Below, one piece after another: positions 8,679 to 16,928 of a DNA stretch of 64,000 bases. The notes under the pieces are model-generated. The model ran no database searches, was not told the origin of the DNA, and worked only from the letters and a program-made list of their open reading frames with translations. The translations under genes were made by a program, and so were the position numbers. Position 1 is the first letter of the stretch. Each line of letters opens with the position of its first letter. The stretch spans positions 248,001 to 312,000 of the forward strand of contig NZ_VKCZ01000021.1 of the NCBI RefSeq assembly GCF_009299835.1. Reading direction: 5' to 3'. This stretch comes from Microlunatus speluncae (GTDB lineage: Bacteria > Actinomycetota > Actinomycetes > Propionibacteriales > Propionibacteriaceae).

Positions 8679-8757
8679 GGCGACCCCGCGGGACGGCGGC
8701 AGCGGCAGGTCCCCTTGTCGAAACCGTCCGCGTAGCGCTTGGCATGCCCGGGACGGC

Positions 8758-9723
8758 TCAGGCGCCGTACGTGATCTCGTCGCTGAACAGGCTGCTGACC
8801 GACTCGCCGCAGTTGATCCGGCGGACGGCCTCGGCGAAGAGTGGGGCGACGGAGCGGGTGACCATCTGCGGCATCCGCTTCTCCGCCGGCACCGGGACGG
8901 TGTTGGTGATCAGGATCTCCGAGACGCCCGCTTCGGCCTTGAGCCGGTCGATCGCCGGTCCGGTGAACAGGCCGTGGGTGCAGGCCAGGGAGAAGCTCTC
9001 GATCCCTTCGGCCCGCAGCATCGCCATCAGCTCGACGATCGAGCCGGCGGTGGCGATCTCGTCGTCCAGCACGATCGCGTGCCGCTTGCCGTGCAGGTCA
9101 CCGACCAGCCGTTCGATGATCACTTTGTCGTCCGCGATCCGCTTCTTGGACCCGGCGATCACCTCGAGCCCGAGGATCCGGGCGAACTCCGTGGCCACCT
9201 TCGCGTTGCCCAGGTCGGGCGAGACGACGATCGAGTCGGTCAGGTCGCGGCCGACGAAGTGCTCGGCCAGCTCGGCGGTCGCGCTCAGATGATCAACCGG
9301 CACCGAGAAGAAGCCGTGCACCTGCGGCGCGTGCAGGGCCATGGTCAGCACCCGGGTGGCGCCGGCGGTGGCCAGCATGTCGGCGACCAGCCGGCCGCCG
9401 ATCGAGATCCGTGGCTGGTCCTTCTTGTCCGACCGGGCGTAGCTGTAGTGCGGGATGATCGCGGTGATGTGCGCGGCCGACGCGCCGCGGGCCGCGTCCA
9501 GCATCAGCAGCAGCTCCATCAGGTTCTCCTGCACCGGCGAGGTGAGTGTCTGCACCAGATAGACGTCGCGCTGCCGGCAGTTCGCCCGCAACTGCACCTG
9601 CAGACAGTCGTTGCTGAATCTGGTGGTGCGCGAAGGAGAGAGTGGGATGCCGAGGATCTGGCACATCTCCTTGGCGAAAGCGGGGTGGGCGGAACCCGAG
9701 AAAACGGTGATGTCGCCGGTCAC
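8758..9723 (-). CDS. Ribose-phosphate pyrophosphokinase (divergent paralog)
   Basis: PRPP synthetase makes PRPP from ribose 5-phosphate and ATP. The 321-residue protein has the expected architecture: FSGSAHPAFAKEM, the SDKKDQPRISIGG flexible loop, LHAPQVHGFF, VVSPDLGNAKVA, and the PRPP loop VLDDEIATAGS. Both VVSPDLGNAKVA and DDEIATAGS differ from the housekeeping consensus (SPDAGxxxxA; DDxIDTGGT), so this is probably a second, divergent isozyme rather than the main Prs. The GTG start is supported by TACCGT exactly 6 bases upstream. Its stop lies within the degraded 5' end of the carbonic anhydrase. Confidence 0.85.
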   Translation of the reverse strand: MTGDITVFSGSAHPAFAKEMCQILGIPLSPSRTTRFSNDCLQVQLRANCRQRDVYLVQTLTSPVQENLMELLLMLDAARGASAAHITAIIPHYSYARSDKKDQPRISIGGRLVADMLATAGATRVLTMALHAPQVHGFFSVPVDHLSATAELAEHFVGRDLTDSIVVSPDLGNAKVATEFARILGLEVIAGSKKRIADDKVIIERLVGDLHGKRHAIVLDDEIATAGSIVELMAMLRAEGIESFSLACTHGLFTGPAIDRLKAEAGVSEILITNTVPVPAEKRMPQMVTRSVAPLFAEAVRRINCGESVSSLFSDEITYGA

Positions 9724-9815
9724 GGCCCAACGGTATCCCGGCCGAGCGGCAGCGGAGAAACGCCGTCGACCGCGAACGCAATCCGCGCGTAACGAATCCG
9801 CATTACAGTCCGGTC
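9724..9815. promoter_or_regulatory. Divergent promoters with leaderless -10 elements
   Basis: TACCGT (9735-9730, minus) is 6 bases from GTG 9723, and TACAGT (9804-9809, plus) is 6 bases from ATG 9816. The symmetrical design fixes both starts. No operator-like palindrome was noticed. Confidence 0.5.
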
Positions 9816-11390
9816 ATGGCGGACCTCTTCGACGGCTACCCGACGGGAGCGAGTTGGGACGAGGCGTTCGGCGCGCCCGACGACACCCGGACGGCGTACG
9901 AACCGGTGCTCAGCGCGCTCCGGCCGCTCGGCACCGAGGAGTTGCGGCCGCGGGTCGACGCGCTGGCGCGGACCTTCATGAAGCAGGGCGTCACCTTCGC
10001 CTACGACGGCCAGGAGCGACCGTTTCCGGTGGACATCGTGCCGCGGGTGCTGGACGCCGAGGAGTGGGACCTGATCGATCGCGGGGTGCAGCAGCGGGTG
10101 CGCACGCTGGAGGCGTTCCTGGCCGACGTGTACGGGCCGGGCGAGGCGCTGAAGGACGGCATCGTGCCGCGCGAGGTCGTGGTCACCTCGCGGCACTACC
10201 ACCGGGAGACGTACGGCATCGAACCGCCGAACGGGGTCCGGATCCACGTCGCCGGGATCGACCTGGTCCGCGACACCGACGGCCGGTTCCGGGTGCTGGA
10301 GGACAACGTCCGGGTGCCGTCCGGGGTCAGCTACGTGATCGAGAACCGGCACGCGCTGACCCAGGTGCTGCCCGAGGCGTTCGGCTCGTCCCGAGTCCGC
10401 CCGGTCGCCGGGTACGCCAACGAGCTGCTGGCCGCCCTGCGCGCCGCCGCGCCGGCCGGAGTCGCCGATCCGACCGTGGTGGTGCTGACCCCCGGCGTGC
10501 ACAACGCGGCCTACTTCGAGCATGCGCTGCTGGCCCGACTGATGGGGGTCGAGCTGGTCGAGGGTAGGGACCTGATCTGTGCCGGCAACCGGATCTTCAT
10601 GCCGACCACGGCCGGCGAACGCCCGGTGCACGTGATCTACCGCCGGATCGACGACGAGTTCGTCGACCCGGTGCAGTTCCTGCCCGGCTCGATGCTCGGC
10701 TGCCCCGGGCTGGTCAACGCGGCCCGGGCCGGTCACGTGGTGATCGCGAACGCGCTCGGCAACGGCGTCGCCGACGACAAGTTGATCTACACCTACGTCC
10801 CCGACCTGGTCCGCTACTACCTCGGCGAGGAACCGCTGCTGCCCAACGTGGACACGTTCCGGCTGGGCGATCCCGAGGTCCTCGACGACGTGCTGGGGCG
10901 CCTTGATCAACTGGTGCTCAAGCCGGTGGACGGGTCCGGCGGCAAGGGTCTGGTGATCGGACCGCAGGCCGACGAGGCGACGCTGGCCGAGCTGCGGAGC
11001 AAGATCATCGCCGATCCACGGGCCTGGATCGCCCAGCCTGTGGTCTCGATGTCGACGGTGCCGACCTTCGTCGACGACGGGTTCCGGCCGCGCCATGTCG
11101 ATCTTCGTCCGTTCGCCGTCAACGACGGCAACCGGGTCTTCGTGCTGCCCGGCGGGCTGACCCGGGTCGCGCTCGGCGAGGGAGCGCTGGTGGTCAACTC
11201 GAGCCGCGGCGGCGGTTCGAAGGACACCTGGGTGCTGGCCGGCCGGGACGAACCCGTCGACGTCGCCGAACCGGCCGCCGGGCTGGCGCACACCGCCGGA
11301 ACGGCCGAGCCGATCACGGAGCGCGGCCGACCGCAGGACCCCGGCCCGGCCATCGAACCCGCCGCCGCCCAGCAACAACAGCAGCAGTGA
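9816..11390 (+). CDS. Circularly permuted type 2 ATP-grasp protein
   Basis: This 524-residue protein matches the CP_ATPgrasp (DUF404/DUF407) family. Motifs are VDIVPRVLDAEEW, the RFRVLEDNVRVPSGVSYVIENR block, LKPVDGSGGKGLVIGP (nucleotide loop) and VDLRPFAVNDG. ATP-grasp enzymes form amide bonds through acyl-phosphates, and this permuted family is predicted to ligate peptides. It ends in an AAAQQQQQQ tail beyond the conserved domain. It is the first gene of a three-gene unit; its stop overlaps the next start (GTGA), implying coupled translation. Confidence 0.92.
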   Translation: MADLFDGYPTGASWDEAFGAPDDTRTAYEPVLSALRPLGTEELRPRVDALARTFMKQGVTFAYDGQERPFPVDIVPRVLDAEEWDLIDRGVQQRVRTLEAFLADVYGPGEALKDGIVPREVVVTSRHYHRETYGIEPPNGVRIHVAGIDLVRDTDGRFRVLEDNVRVPSGVSYVIENRHALTQVLPEAFGSSRVRPVAGYANELLAALRAAAPAGVADPTVVVLTPGVHNAAYFEHALLARLMGVELVEGRDLICAGNRIFMPTTAGERPVHVIYRRIDDEFVDPVQFLPGSMLGCPGLVNAARAGHVVIANALGNGVADDKLIYTYVPDLVRYYLGEEPLLPNVDTFRLGDPEVLDDVLGRLDQLVLKPVDGSGGKGLVIGPQADEATLAELRSKIIADPRAWIAQPVVSMSTVPTFVDDGFRPRHVDLRPFAVNDGNRVFVLPGGLTRVALGEGALVVNSSRGGGSKDTWVLAGRDEPVDVAEPAAGLAHTAGTAEPITERGRPQDPGPAIEPAAAQQQQQQ

Positions 11391-12379
11391 TCATGGCGAC
11401 CCAGATCGGAGGCACCGTGGACCCCAACCGAGCCGGCCTGTTGCGCCGGATCGCCGAGTCGGTCTTCTGGATCGGCCGCAACCTGGAACGGGCCGACGCG
11501 ACGGCGCGGATCCTGGACGTGCATCTGCAGCTGGTGCTGGAGGACCCGTGGGTCGAGGAGGACACCGCCTGCCGGTCACTGTTGTCGATCATGGGCATCC
11601 AGGCGCCGGACGACCCGGTCAGCAGCACGATGGTGCTGGACCGGCTCGCGTACAGCTCCGAACCGACGGCGATCCGCGGCTCGCTGATGACGGCCCGGGA
11701 AAACGCCCGCGGCGCCCGGGAGATCCTCTCCTCGGAGTTCTGGTCGGCGATCAACAGCACCTGGCTGGCCATGCCTGAGGCGCGGCGGATGGCCGAACGG
11801 CTCGGCCCGCACGTCTATTTCACCTGGATCCGGGAGCAGACCTCGACCCTGGCCGGCGTCGTCGACCTGACCATCAGCCGGGACACCGCCTGGCGGTTCC
11901 TGACCCTCGGCCGATCACTCGAGCGGGCCGACATGACCGCCCGGCTGCTGCTCACCCGGGCCCTGCCCGGAGCGCCGGGTCGCGGCCGGCCGTCGTGGTC
12001 GGCGCTGCTGCGGTCCTGCGGCGCCTACGAGGCTTTCCTGCGCACCTATCGCGGCGATCTCGACGAGGCCGCGGCGGTGGAGTTCCTGCTGCTGGACCGG
12101 CTGTTCCCGCGTTCGGTGTTCTTCGCGCTCTCGGCCGCCGAGGGCTGTCTGAACGAGCTCACTCCCGGCCGGGCCCGGGCCGGCGTTCCTGATCTTGCCC
12201 GGCGCCGGCTCGGCCGGGCCCGGACCCAGCTGGAGTTCCGCAGCCCGGAAGATCTGCTCGGCGACCTGCCGACGGTGCTGGTCGATCTCGAACGCACCTG
12301 CTCGGAGGTCAGCGAGGCGGTCACCCTGACCTTCTTCGAAGCATCGCACGCCAAGGCCTGGGCCCAGGGGGGAGCATGA
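11387..12379 (+). CDS. Alpha-E domain protein (DUF403)
   Basis: The protein is all-helical, about 330 residues, opening with LLRRIAESVFWIGRNLERADATARILD, the alpha-E signature. Further family motifs are FLTLGRSLERADMTARLLL and FLLLDRLFPRSVFFAL. No catalytic function is known for the family; members almost always sit between permuted ATP-grasp and transglutaminase-like genes, suggesting one pathway. The GTG at 11387 overlaps the upstream stop; an ATG at 11393 is the alternative. Its own stop overlaps the next ATG (ATGA at 12376). Confidence 0.9.
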   Translation: MIMATQIGGTVDPNRAGLLRRIAESVFWIGRNLERADATARILDVHLQLVLEDPWVEEDTACRSLLSIMGIQAPDDPVSSTMVLDRLAYSSEPTAIRGSLMTARENARGAREILSSEFWSAINSTWLAMPEARRMAERLGPHVYFTWIREQTSTLAGVVDLTISRDTAWRFLTLGRSLERADMTARLLLTRALPGAPGRGRPSWSALLRSCGAYEAFLRTYRGDLDEAAAVEFLLLDRLFPRSVFFALSAAEGCLNELTPGRARAGVPDLARRRLGRARTQLEFRSPEDLLGDLPTVLVDLERTCSEVSEAVTLTFFEASHAKAWAQGGA

Positions 12380-13245
12380 TCATCCAAGCCGACCGGCCGC
12401 AGTCGCGGCGCTACCGGATCCGTCACGAGACGGCGTTCAGCTACGACGACGAGGTGGTCGCGTCCTACAACGAGGTACGGATGACGCCGCTGAGCGAAGA
12501 TCATCAATCGACGGCCGACACCCGGATCGAGGTCCGGCCGGCGTCGACCGCCTACCGCTATCTCGACTACTGGGGCACGATCGTGCACGCCTTCGACACC
12601 AGCGTGCTGCACCGGGAGCTCCGGGTGGTCGCCTCCAGCCTGGTCGACACCCGGATCGCCTTCGATGATCGAACCGATCGCGCCGGCTGGGACGCGCTCG
12701 GTGAACGGTCGGTCCGGGACGCGCACGCGGAATGGCTGATCCAGACCGGTCGGACGGAGCCGGACGAGGAGCTGCGCGCCCTGGCGGCCGAGGTGGTCCG
12801 CGGCCGGGCGCCGGGCGACGCGGCCCGGGCGGCCAGCGAGTTCGTCCACGACAAGATCGAATACGTGCCGGGCGTGACCGGGGTGCACTCGCGGATCGGC
12901 GACGTGTGGTCGGAGCGCAAGGGTGTCTGCCAGGACATCGCCCACCTGACGATCACGCTGCTCCGGCTCGCCGGCATCCCGGCCCGCTACGTCTCGGGCT
13001 ACCTGCATCCCCTGGCCGACGCCGAGATCGGCGAGACCGTGACCGGCCAGAGCCACGCCTGGGTCGAGTGGTGGGACGGGGCCTGGACCGCCTTCGACCC
13101 GACCAACGCGATCCCGGCCGGCGAACGGCACGTCGTCGTCGGCCGTGGCCGGGAGTACGCCGACGTCGCGCCGTTCAAGGGCCTCTACTCGGGCAGCGCC
13201 GCCAGCTCGCTGACCGTCACGGTCGAGATCGCGCGGCTGTTCTGA
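12376..13245 (+). CDS. Transglutaminase-like cysteine protease with N-terminal beta domain
   Basis: The 289-residue protein begins with the bacterial transglutaminase-like N-terminal domain (RYRIRHETAFSYDDEV, EVRMTPLS). The papain-fold triad follows: Cys in ERKGVCQDIAHL, His in GQSHAWVEWW, Asp in AFDPTN. It completes the ATP-grasp/alpha-E/transglutaminase set, for which ligation and cleavage of short peptides has been proposed from gene neighbourhoods. No signal peptide, so it acts in the cytoplasm. Its 3' end overlaps the convergent membrane gene by about 29 bases. Confidence 0.92.
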   Translation: MIIQADRPQSRRYRIRHETAFSYDDEVVASYNEVRMTPLSEDHQSTADTRIEVRPASTAYRYLDYWGTIVHAFDTSVLHRELRVVASSLVDTRIAFDDRTDRAGWDALGERSVRDAHAEWLIQTGRTEPDEELRALAAEVVRGRAPGDAARAASEFVHDKIEYVPGVTGVHSRIGDVWSERKGVCQDIAHLTITLLRLAGIPARYVSGYLHPLADAEIGETVTGQSHAWVEWWDGAWTAFDPTNAIPAGERHVVVGRGREYADVAPFKGLYSGSAASSLTVTVEIARLF

Positions 13246-13681
13246 CCGGCCGGGGCAGCAGCCGCCGGGCCAGCAGCAACCGGGCCAGAAACAGGTAGGT
13301 GCCGCAGCCCGCGGCGACCAGGATCGGCACCACGACGACGGTCCGCAGCTGCTTCGGCCAGCCCAGCTCGCAGGTCGCGCCGGACGGCCCGGCGATGTCG
13401 CGGGACCAGGCCGGCTTGGTCAGCTGGTCCCCGATCTTCACGCAGGCCGCCGCGTTCGGATCCACCCGCAGGGTCCGGCGGTCGGTCCGGATCAAGATCA
13501 TGTCGTCGCGTCCCGGCTGATGCTCCTGCTGGATCGCCGTGGTCCGCACCGTCTCGGCCTCGAATCCGTACGGGATCATCGTCCGGGACAAGGTGATCAG
13601 GATCCCGATCACCCAGAAGCCGACGGCGATCATGATCAACATCACCAGGACCGGCCTGGAGGTCCTAGAAATAGCCGACAA
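13217..13681 (-). CDS. Hypothetical two-helix membrane protein
   Basis: Unrecognised, up to 154 residues. A hydrophobic helix near the N-terminus (VLVMLIMIAVGFWVIGILI) precedes an extracytoplasmic loop with two Cys (ACVKIG and TCELGW) that could form a disulfide. A second helix follows (VVVVPILVAAGCGTYLFLA) with a basic tail. The TTG at 13681 overlaps the previous gene; a GTG at 13645 is an equally plausible start. It is the last gene of a minus-strand run starting at 14963. Confidence 0.6.
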   Translation of the reverse strand: MSAISRTSRPVLVMLIMIAVGFWVIGILITLSRTMIPYGFEAETVRTTAIQQEHQPGRDDMILIRTDRRTLRVDPNAAACVKIGDQLTKPAWSRDIAGPSGATCELGWPKQLRTVVVVPILVAAGCGTYLFLARLLLARRLLPRPVRTAARSRP

Positions 13682-14108
13682 GTTTGGCCCCTCCTCCCAG
13701 CAGCAGCACCGCCAGGATGATCCACAACGTCGTCGGCGGCACCCCGCGGACCGGCCAGACGATGAAGATCAACGCGGCGGTCACCGCGCCCAGGCTCTGA
13801 TTGGAGACGTCGACCAGATCGAAGCCGCCGTCGACGAAGAACAAGGTCTCGCAGCCGATTCCGAGCACGCAGGCCAGCATCGTCAGGCCGAGCACGGCCC
13901 AGCCGCGCGGCAGCGACGTCGGCCTGATCGCCAGGATCGACAGCAGCAACATCGTCCCGCCGAGCCCGGCCACGTAGTGCGCGGCGAAGTCGAGCCGGTC
14001 GGAACCGATGTGATAGCACAGCACGCCGAGGACGGCGGCCAGCAGCGCCGCCGTCGCCGGAACCAGGGATCGAGCGATGCCGATCGTGTCCACCCGCAGT
14101 TGGGACAC
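13665..14108 (-). CDS. Hypothetical multi-pass membrane protein
   Basis: Unrecognised, 147 residues, with four predicted transmembrane helices: LVPATAALLAAVLGVLCY, GTMLLLSILAI, AVLGLTMLACVLGIGC, and TLWIILAVLLLGGGAKL. No catalytic motif was seen. It starts 3 bases downstream of the SMP-30 stop and overlaps the next gene, so the three are probably one transcript. A role in exporting or importing a sugar acid would be speculation. Confidence 0.6.
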   Translation of the reverse strand: MSQLRVDTIGIARSLVPATAALLAAVLGVLCYHIGSDRLDFAAHYVAGLGGTMLLLSILAIRPTSLPRGWAVLGLTMLACVLGIGCETLFFVDGGFDLVDVSNQSLGAVTAALIFIVWPVRGVPPTTLWIILAVLLLGGGAKLVGYF

Positions 14109-14111
14109 GGC

Positions 14112-14963
14112 TTACCCGGCGAACTCTCGGACCGGTCTGCCTCGGATGCCGGGTCTGGCACCGAACAGAGCGCCGGCCGGGCCGACGTCGTCCTCGAGGC
14201 CGTGCCGCGACGTGGTGATGATCAACTGGTCGAGCTCCGGGCCGGCGAAGGTCAACGCCGTCACCTGCCGGGCCGGCACCTCGATCACCTCGTCCAGCCG
14301 CCCCGCCGCGGTGTAGCGCCGGACCGCCCAGCCGCCGTACAGGGCGACCCAGACCCCGCCCTCGGCGTCGACCGTCAGCCCGTCCGGGCCGCCCTCGCCG
14401 TCGACCTCCACGAACGGCCGCCGGTCCCGCAGCCCGCCGTCCGGATCCCAGTCGAAGACGTCGATCCGGCCGGTCCGGGTGTCGACGTAGTAGGCCAGCG
14501 CGTCGTCCGGGCTCCACTCCAGGCCGTTGGAGATGGTCACCTCCGGCACCGCCACCGTCGGCGCGAGGTCCGGCCCGAACCGATAGAGCGTGCCGCCGCC
14601 CGGCCGCCCGTCGTAGGCCATCGAGCCGAGATAGAGGTTGCCCGCCGGGTCACAGCCGCCCTCGTTCATCCGGACGTCGGTGCCGGCCCACACCTCGGGC
14701 TGGGCCCGGACCGGGGCGTCCAGGGCGTCGTCGTCGGCCAGCAGCAGGCCCCGCTCGCCCGCGATCACGTGCCCGCCGCCCCGGCGCGGCCGGATCACCG
14801 CCGCGACGGTGCCGACGTGCTGCCGGGCCACCTCGCCGTCCGGCCGCAGTTCGAGGATGTCGCCGGCCAACATGTCCACCCAGCGCGGCCCGGCCCAGCG
14901 GACCGAATACACCGGTCCCTCACCGTGATCCACGACCGGCTCGGTCAGCTGATCTGCCTGCAT
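14112..14963 (-). CDS. SMP-30/gluconolactonase-family protein
   Basis: This is a six-bladed beta-propeller lactonase, 283 residues. Family residues are visible: the first metal Glu in GEGPVYSVRW, RMNEGGCDPAGNLYLGSM, ISNGLEWSPDDALAYYVDT and GGPDGLTVDAEGGVWVALYGG. Such enzymes hydrolyse aldonolactones (gluconolactone, arabinonolactone, xylonolactone). Divergence from a FAH-superfamily gene suggests an oxidative sugar-acid pathway, but the dehydrogenase and dehydratase are not in the window. CAGAGT lies 6 bases from the ATG (leaderless). Confidence 0.88.
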   Translation of the reverse strand: MQADQLTEPVVDHGEGPVYSVRWAGPRWVDMLAGDILELRPDGEVARQHVGTVAAVIRPRRGGGHVIAGERGLLLADDDALDAPVRAQPEVWAGTDVRMNEGGCDPAGNLYLGSMAYDGRPGGGTLYRFGPDLAPTVAVPEVTISNGLEWSPDDALAYYVDTRTGRIDVFDWDPDGGLRDRRPFVEVDGEGGPDGLTVDAEGGVWVALYGGWAVRRYTAAGRLDEVIEVPARQVTALTFAGPELDQLIITTSRHGLEDDVGPAGALFGARPGIRGRPVREFAG

Positions 14964-15095
14964 GGGACCACTCTGGCATCATCTGTCCCACCTGACACGC
15001 ACCGGTGGGTCGCGAGGTCCGCATCGCGGAACCCTCGGGCGGGCGCACGGCGGCGGTGTGACAAGATCGTGACCTCGCGATCGAGGAGGCCGATC
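14964..15095. promoter_or_regulatory. Divergent promoter region, SMP-30 / FAH genes
   Basis: CAGAGT (14975-14970, minus) fits a leaderless -10 for the lactonase gene. On the plus side GAGGAGG at 15083-15089 is the ribosome binding site for ATG 15096. No clear operator was seen, and no regulator gene is adjacent. Confidence 0.35.
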
Positions 15096-15932
15096 ATGAT
15101 CATCCGGTACGCCCACGAGGGCCGCACGGCAGTCGGCGTCCGGGACGGCGATACGGTCCGGCCGATCGCCGATGATCTTGCCGAGCTGACCCGGCTGTCG
15201 CTGACCGAGCTCCGCGAGCGGGCCGAGTCGCCGACGGGTCCGGCGGTCGCCGTCGATCAGCTGACCGTGTTGCCGCCGGTCGACGGCCGCACCGAGGTGT
15301 GGGCGGCCGGGGTGACGTACAAGATCTCCCAGACCGCCCGGATGGCCGAGAGCGAGACGTCGGCGACCGTCTACGAGCAGGTCTACGACGCCGACCGGCC
15401 GGAGATCTTCTTCAAGTCGGTGGCCTGGCGGGTGATCGGCGACGGCGGCGAGCTCCGGGTGCGGGCCGACTCCGAGATCGACGTGCCCGAGCCGGAACTG
15501 GCGCTGTTGATCAACAGCGCCAAGGAGATCATCGGCTACGGCGTCTGCAACGACGTCAGCTCCCGCACGATCGAGGGCGAGAACCCGCTCTATCTGCCGC
15601 AGGCCAAGGTCTACAACGGATCCTGTGGCCTCGGCCCGGGCGTCACGCCGGTCTGGCAGGTCGCCGATCCGTACGCGCTCGAGCTCGGCATGGTGATCAT
15701 CCGCGACGGCGAAACGATCTGGCAGGGCAACACCGAGACCAGCCAGTTGCACCGCAAGCTCGATGATCTTGTCGACTGGCTGTTCCGGGATCTGGAGTTC
15801 CCCGACGGCGTGTGGCTCTCCACCGGCACCTCACTGGTGCCCGAGCTGCCGTTCACCCTCGCCGACGGCGACCAGGTCAAGATCACCATCCCCGGCGTCG
15901 GCGAGCTCAGCAACCCGGTGCGCCGGGGCTGA
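15096..15932 (+). CDS. Fumarylacetoacetate hydrolase superfamily protein (KdaD-like)
   Basis: The 278-residue protein has the FAH-superfamily C-terminal fold: EVWAAGVTYKIS, PEIFFKS, the metal Glu cluster in DVPEPELALLIN, GYGVCNDVSSRTIEGENPLYLPQAKVYNGSCGLGP and GNTSQL-like terminal motifs. The WAAGVTY and YDADRPEIFFK blocks resemble 2-keto-3-deoxy-D-arabinonate dehydratase-type members rather than true fumarylacetoacetases. With the divergent SMP-30 lactonase this suggests pentonate degradation. The frame is open far upstream, but ATG 15096 has the ribosome binding site. Confidence 0.85.
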   Translation: MIIRYAHEGRTAVGVRDGDTVRPIADDLAELTRLSLTELRERAESPTGPAVAVDQLTVLPPVDGRTEVWAAGVTYKISQTARMAESETSATVYEQVYDADRPEIFFKSVAWRVIGDGGELRVRADSEIDVPEPELALLINSAKEIIGYGVCNDVSSRTIEGENPLYLPQAKVYNGSCGLGPGVTPVWQVADPYALELGMVIIRDGETIWQGNTETSQLHRKLDDLVDWLFRDLEFPDGVWLSTGTSLVPELPFTLADGDQVKITIPGVGELSNPVRRG

Positions 15933-15942
15933 GAAACCCGCC

Positions 15943-16392
15943 CTAACCCGACCGGAGCCGCTCCAGGTCGCCCCGCAGGGCGGCCGCTCGATCCGAGCCG
16001 AGCAGCGTCTCGATGTCCTGCTCGATCTCGGGCACCAGATCCCGGACGATCGAGAACACCTCCATCCCCTTCTCGGTCGGGATCACCAGCTTGGCCCGCC
16101 GGTCGGCCGGGTCGGCCTCCCGGACCACGTACCCGTGGCGCTCCAGGTGGGCCACCAGTTCGGCCATCGACTGTTTGGTCATCTGCGCCCGCTCGGCCAG
16201 CCGGGCGACCGGCGTCCCGGTGTCGTCGATGTGCTGGAAGACCGCCCCGTGGGCCGCCCGGACGACCTCGTGACCCCGCTCGGCCAGCCGCGTGATGGCC
16301 CGGTCGTTGAGCGCGACGAACGCCTCCCGCAACAGGTTGACCGTGTTCACAGGCCGCTCGCCGCCCTGCCAGCTCGGCAACTCTCTTGACAT
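15943..16392 (-). CDS. MarR-family transcriptional regulator
   Basis: This winged-helix regulator is 149 residues, with the recognition-helix region ARLAERAQMTKQSMAELVAHLERHGYV and the wing DPADRRAKLVIPTEKG, both classic MarR features. It is divergent from the cupin-oxidase-reductase operon. Two palindromes ACAGGnnnCCTGT in the shared promoter are the likely binding sites, so it probably represses both itself and the operon. The start could be ATG 16392 or an in-frame GTG about 14 codons later; neither has a good ribosome binding site. Confidence 0.9.
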   Translation of the reverse strand: MSRELPSWQGGERPVNTVNLLREAFVALNDRAITRLAERGHEVVRAAHGAVFQHIDDTGTPVARLAERAQMTKQSMAELVAHLERHGYVVREADPADRRAKLVIPTEKGMEVFSIVRDLVPEIEQDIETLLGSDRAAALRGDLERLRSG

Positions 16393-16438
16393 CAGACAGG
16401 CTGCCTGTCCATACTCATCATATGAACAGGTTACCTGT
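16386..16438 (+). promoter_or_regulatory. Operon promoter with two ACAGGnnnCCTGT operators
   Basis: TTGACA (16386-16391) and CATACT (16410-16415) form a promoter with an 18-base spacer. ACAGGCTGCCTGT (16396-16408) lies within that spacer. ACAGGTTACCTGT (16426-16438) lies just after the ATG at 16422. Centres are 30 bases apart, about three helical turns, so two dimers would bind the same face and block both initiation and early elongation. Confidence 0.8.
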
Positions 16439-16928
16439 CGAAATTACCGAAGGCGAGCGGCTCGCGCTGGGCACCGACGAACTGATCGTGCTCGCCACCA
16501 CCGAACAGACCGGAGGGGCGCTCTTCTCGGCCCTGATCCGGATGCCACCCGGCGGCGGCCCGCCGGTCCTGCACCGGCACGCGCCGGGCGAGATCTACCA
16601 CGTGCTCGAGGGCGAGTTCGTCTTCTACGTCGGCGACAAGGACCGGCCCGACGGACCGGTCCGGCGGCACCCGGTGCGGGCCGGGGAGGTCATGCCGCTG
16701 GCCGGGGACACCCCGCACACCATCCGCAACGAGTCCGACGCCGACGCCGTCGCCTTCATGGTCCACGCCCCCGGCGCGGCGATGGAGGGCTTCTCCCGGG
16801 CCGCCGCCGCGCTTGCCGCGGCCGGCGAACCGTCCATGGAGGCCGTCCTGGAGATCGCGGCGACGCACGGGATCGAGCTGCTCGGACCGGTGGTGGTCGC
16901 CACCGACGCCGCGGCCGCGCCGTCATGA
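16422..16928 (+). CDS. Cupin-domain protein
   Basis: This small single-domain cupin has 168 residues. Metal-binding motif 1 is PPVLHRHAPGEIYHVLEGEF (two His and a Glu) and motif 2 is PLAGDTPHTIRNES with the last His. Cupins of this type act as oxygenases, isomerases or sensors; the reaction is unknown here. It is the first gene of the MarR-controlled operon, and its stop overlaps the following ATG. The second operator overlaps its first codons. Confidence 0.85.
   Translation: MNRLPVEITEGERLALGTDELIVLATTEQTGGALFSALIRMPPGGGPPVLHRHAPGEIYHVLEGEFVFYVGDKDRPDGPVRRHPVRAGEVMPLAGDTPHTIRNESDADAVAFMVHAPGAAMEGFSRAAAALAAAGEPSMEAVLEIAATHGIELLGPVVVATDAAAAPS

Noticed and set aside
13539..15095. A 519-codon N-terminal extension in frame with the FAH-superfamily gene
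   Set aside because: It runs antisense through two membrane genes and the SMP-30 gene. The ribosome binding site and family homology begin at 15096.
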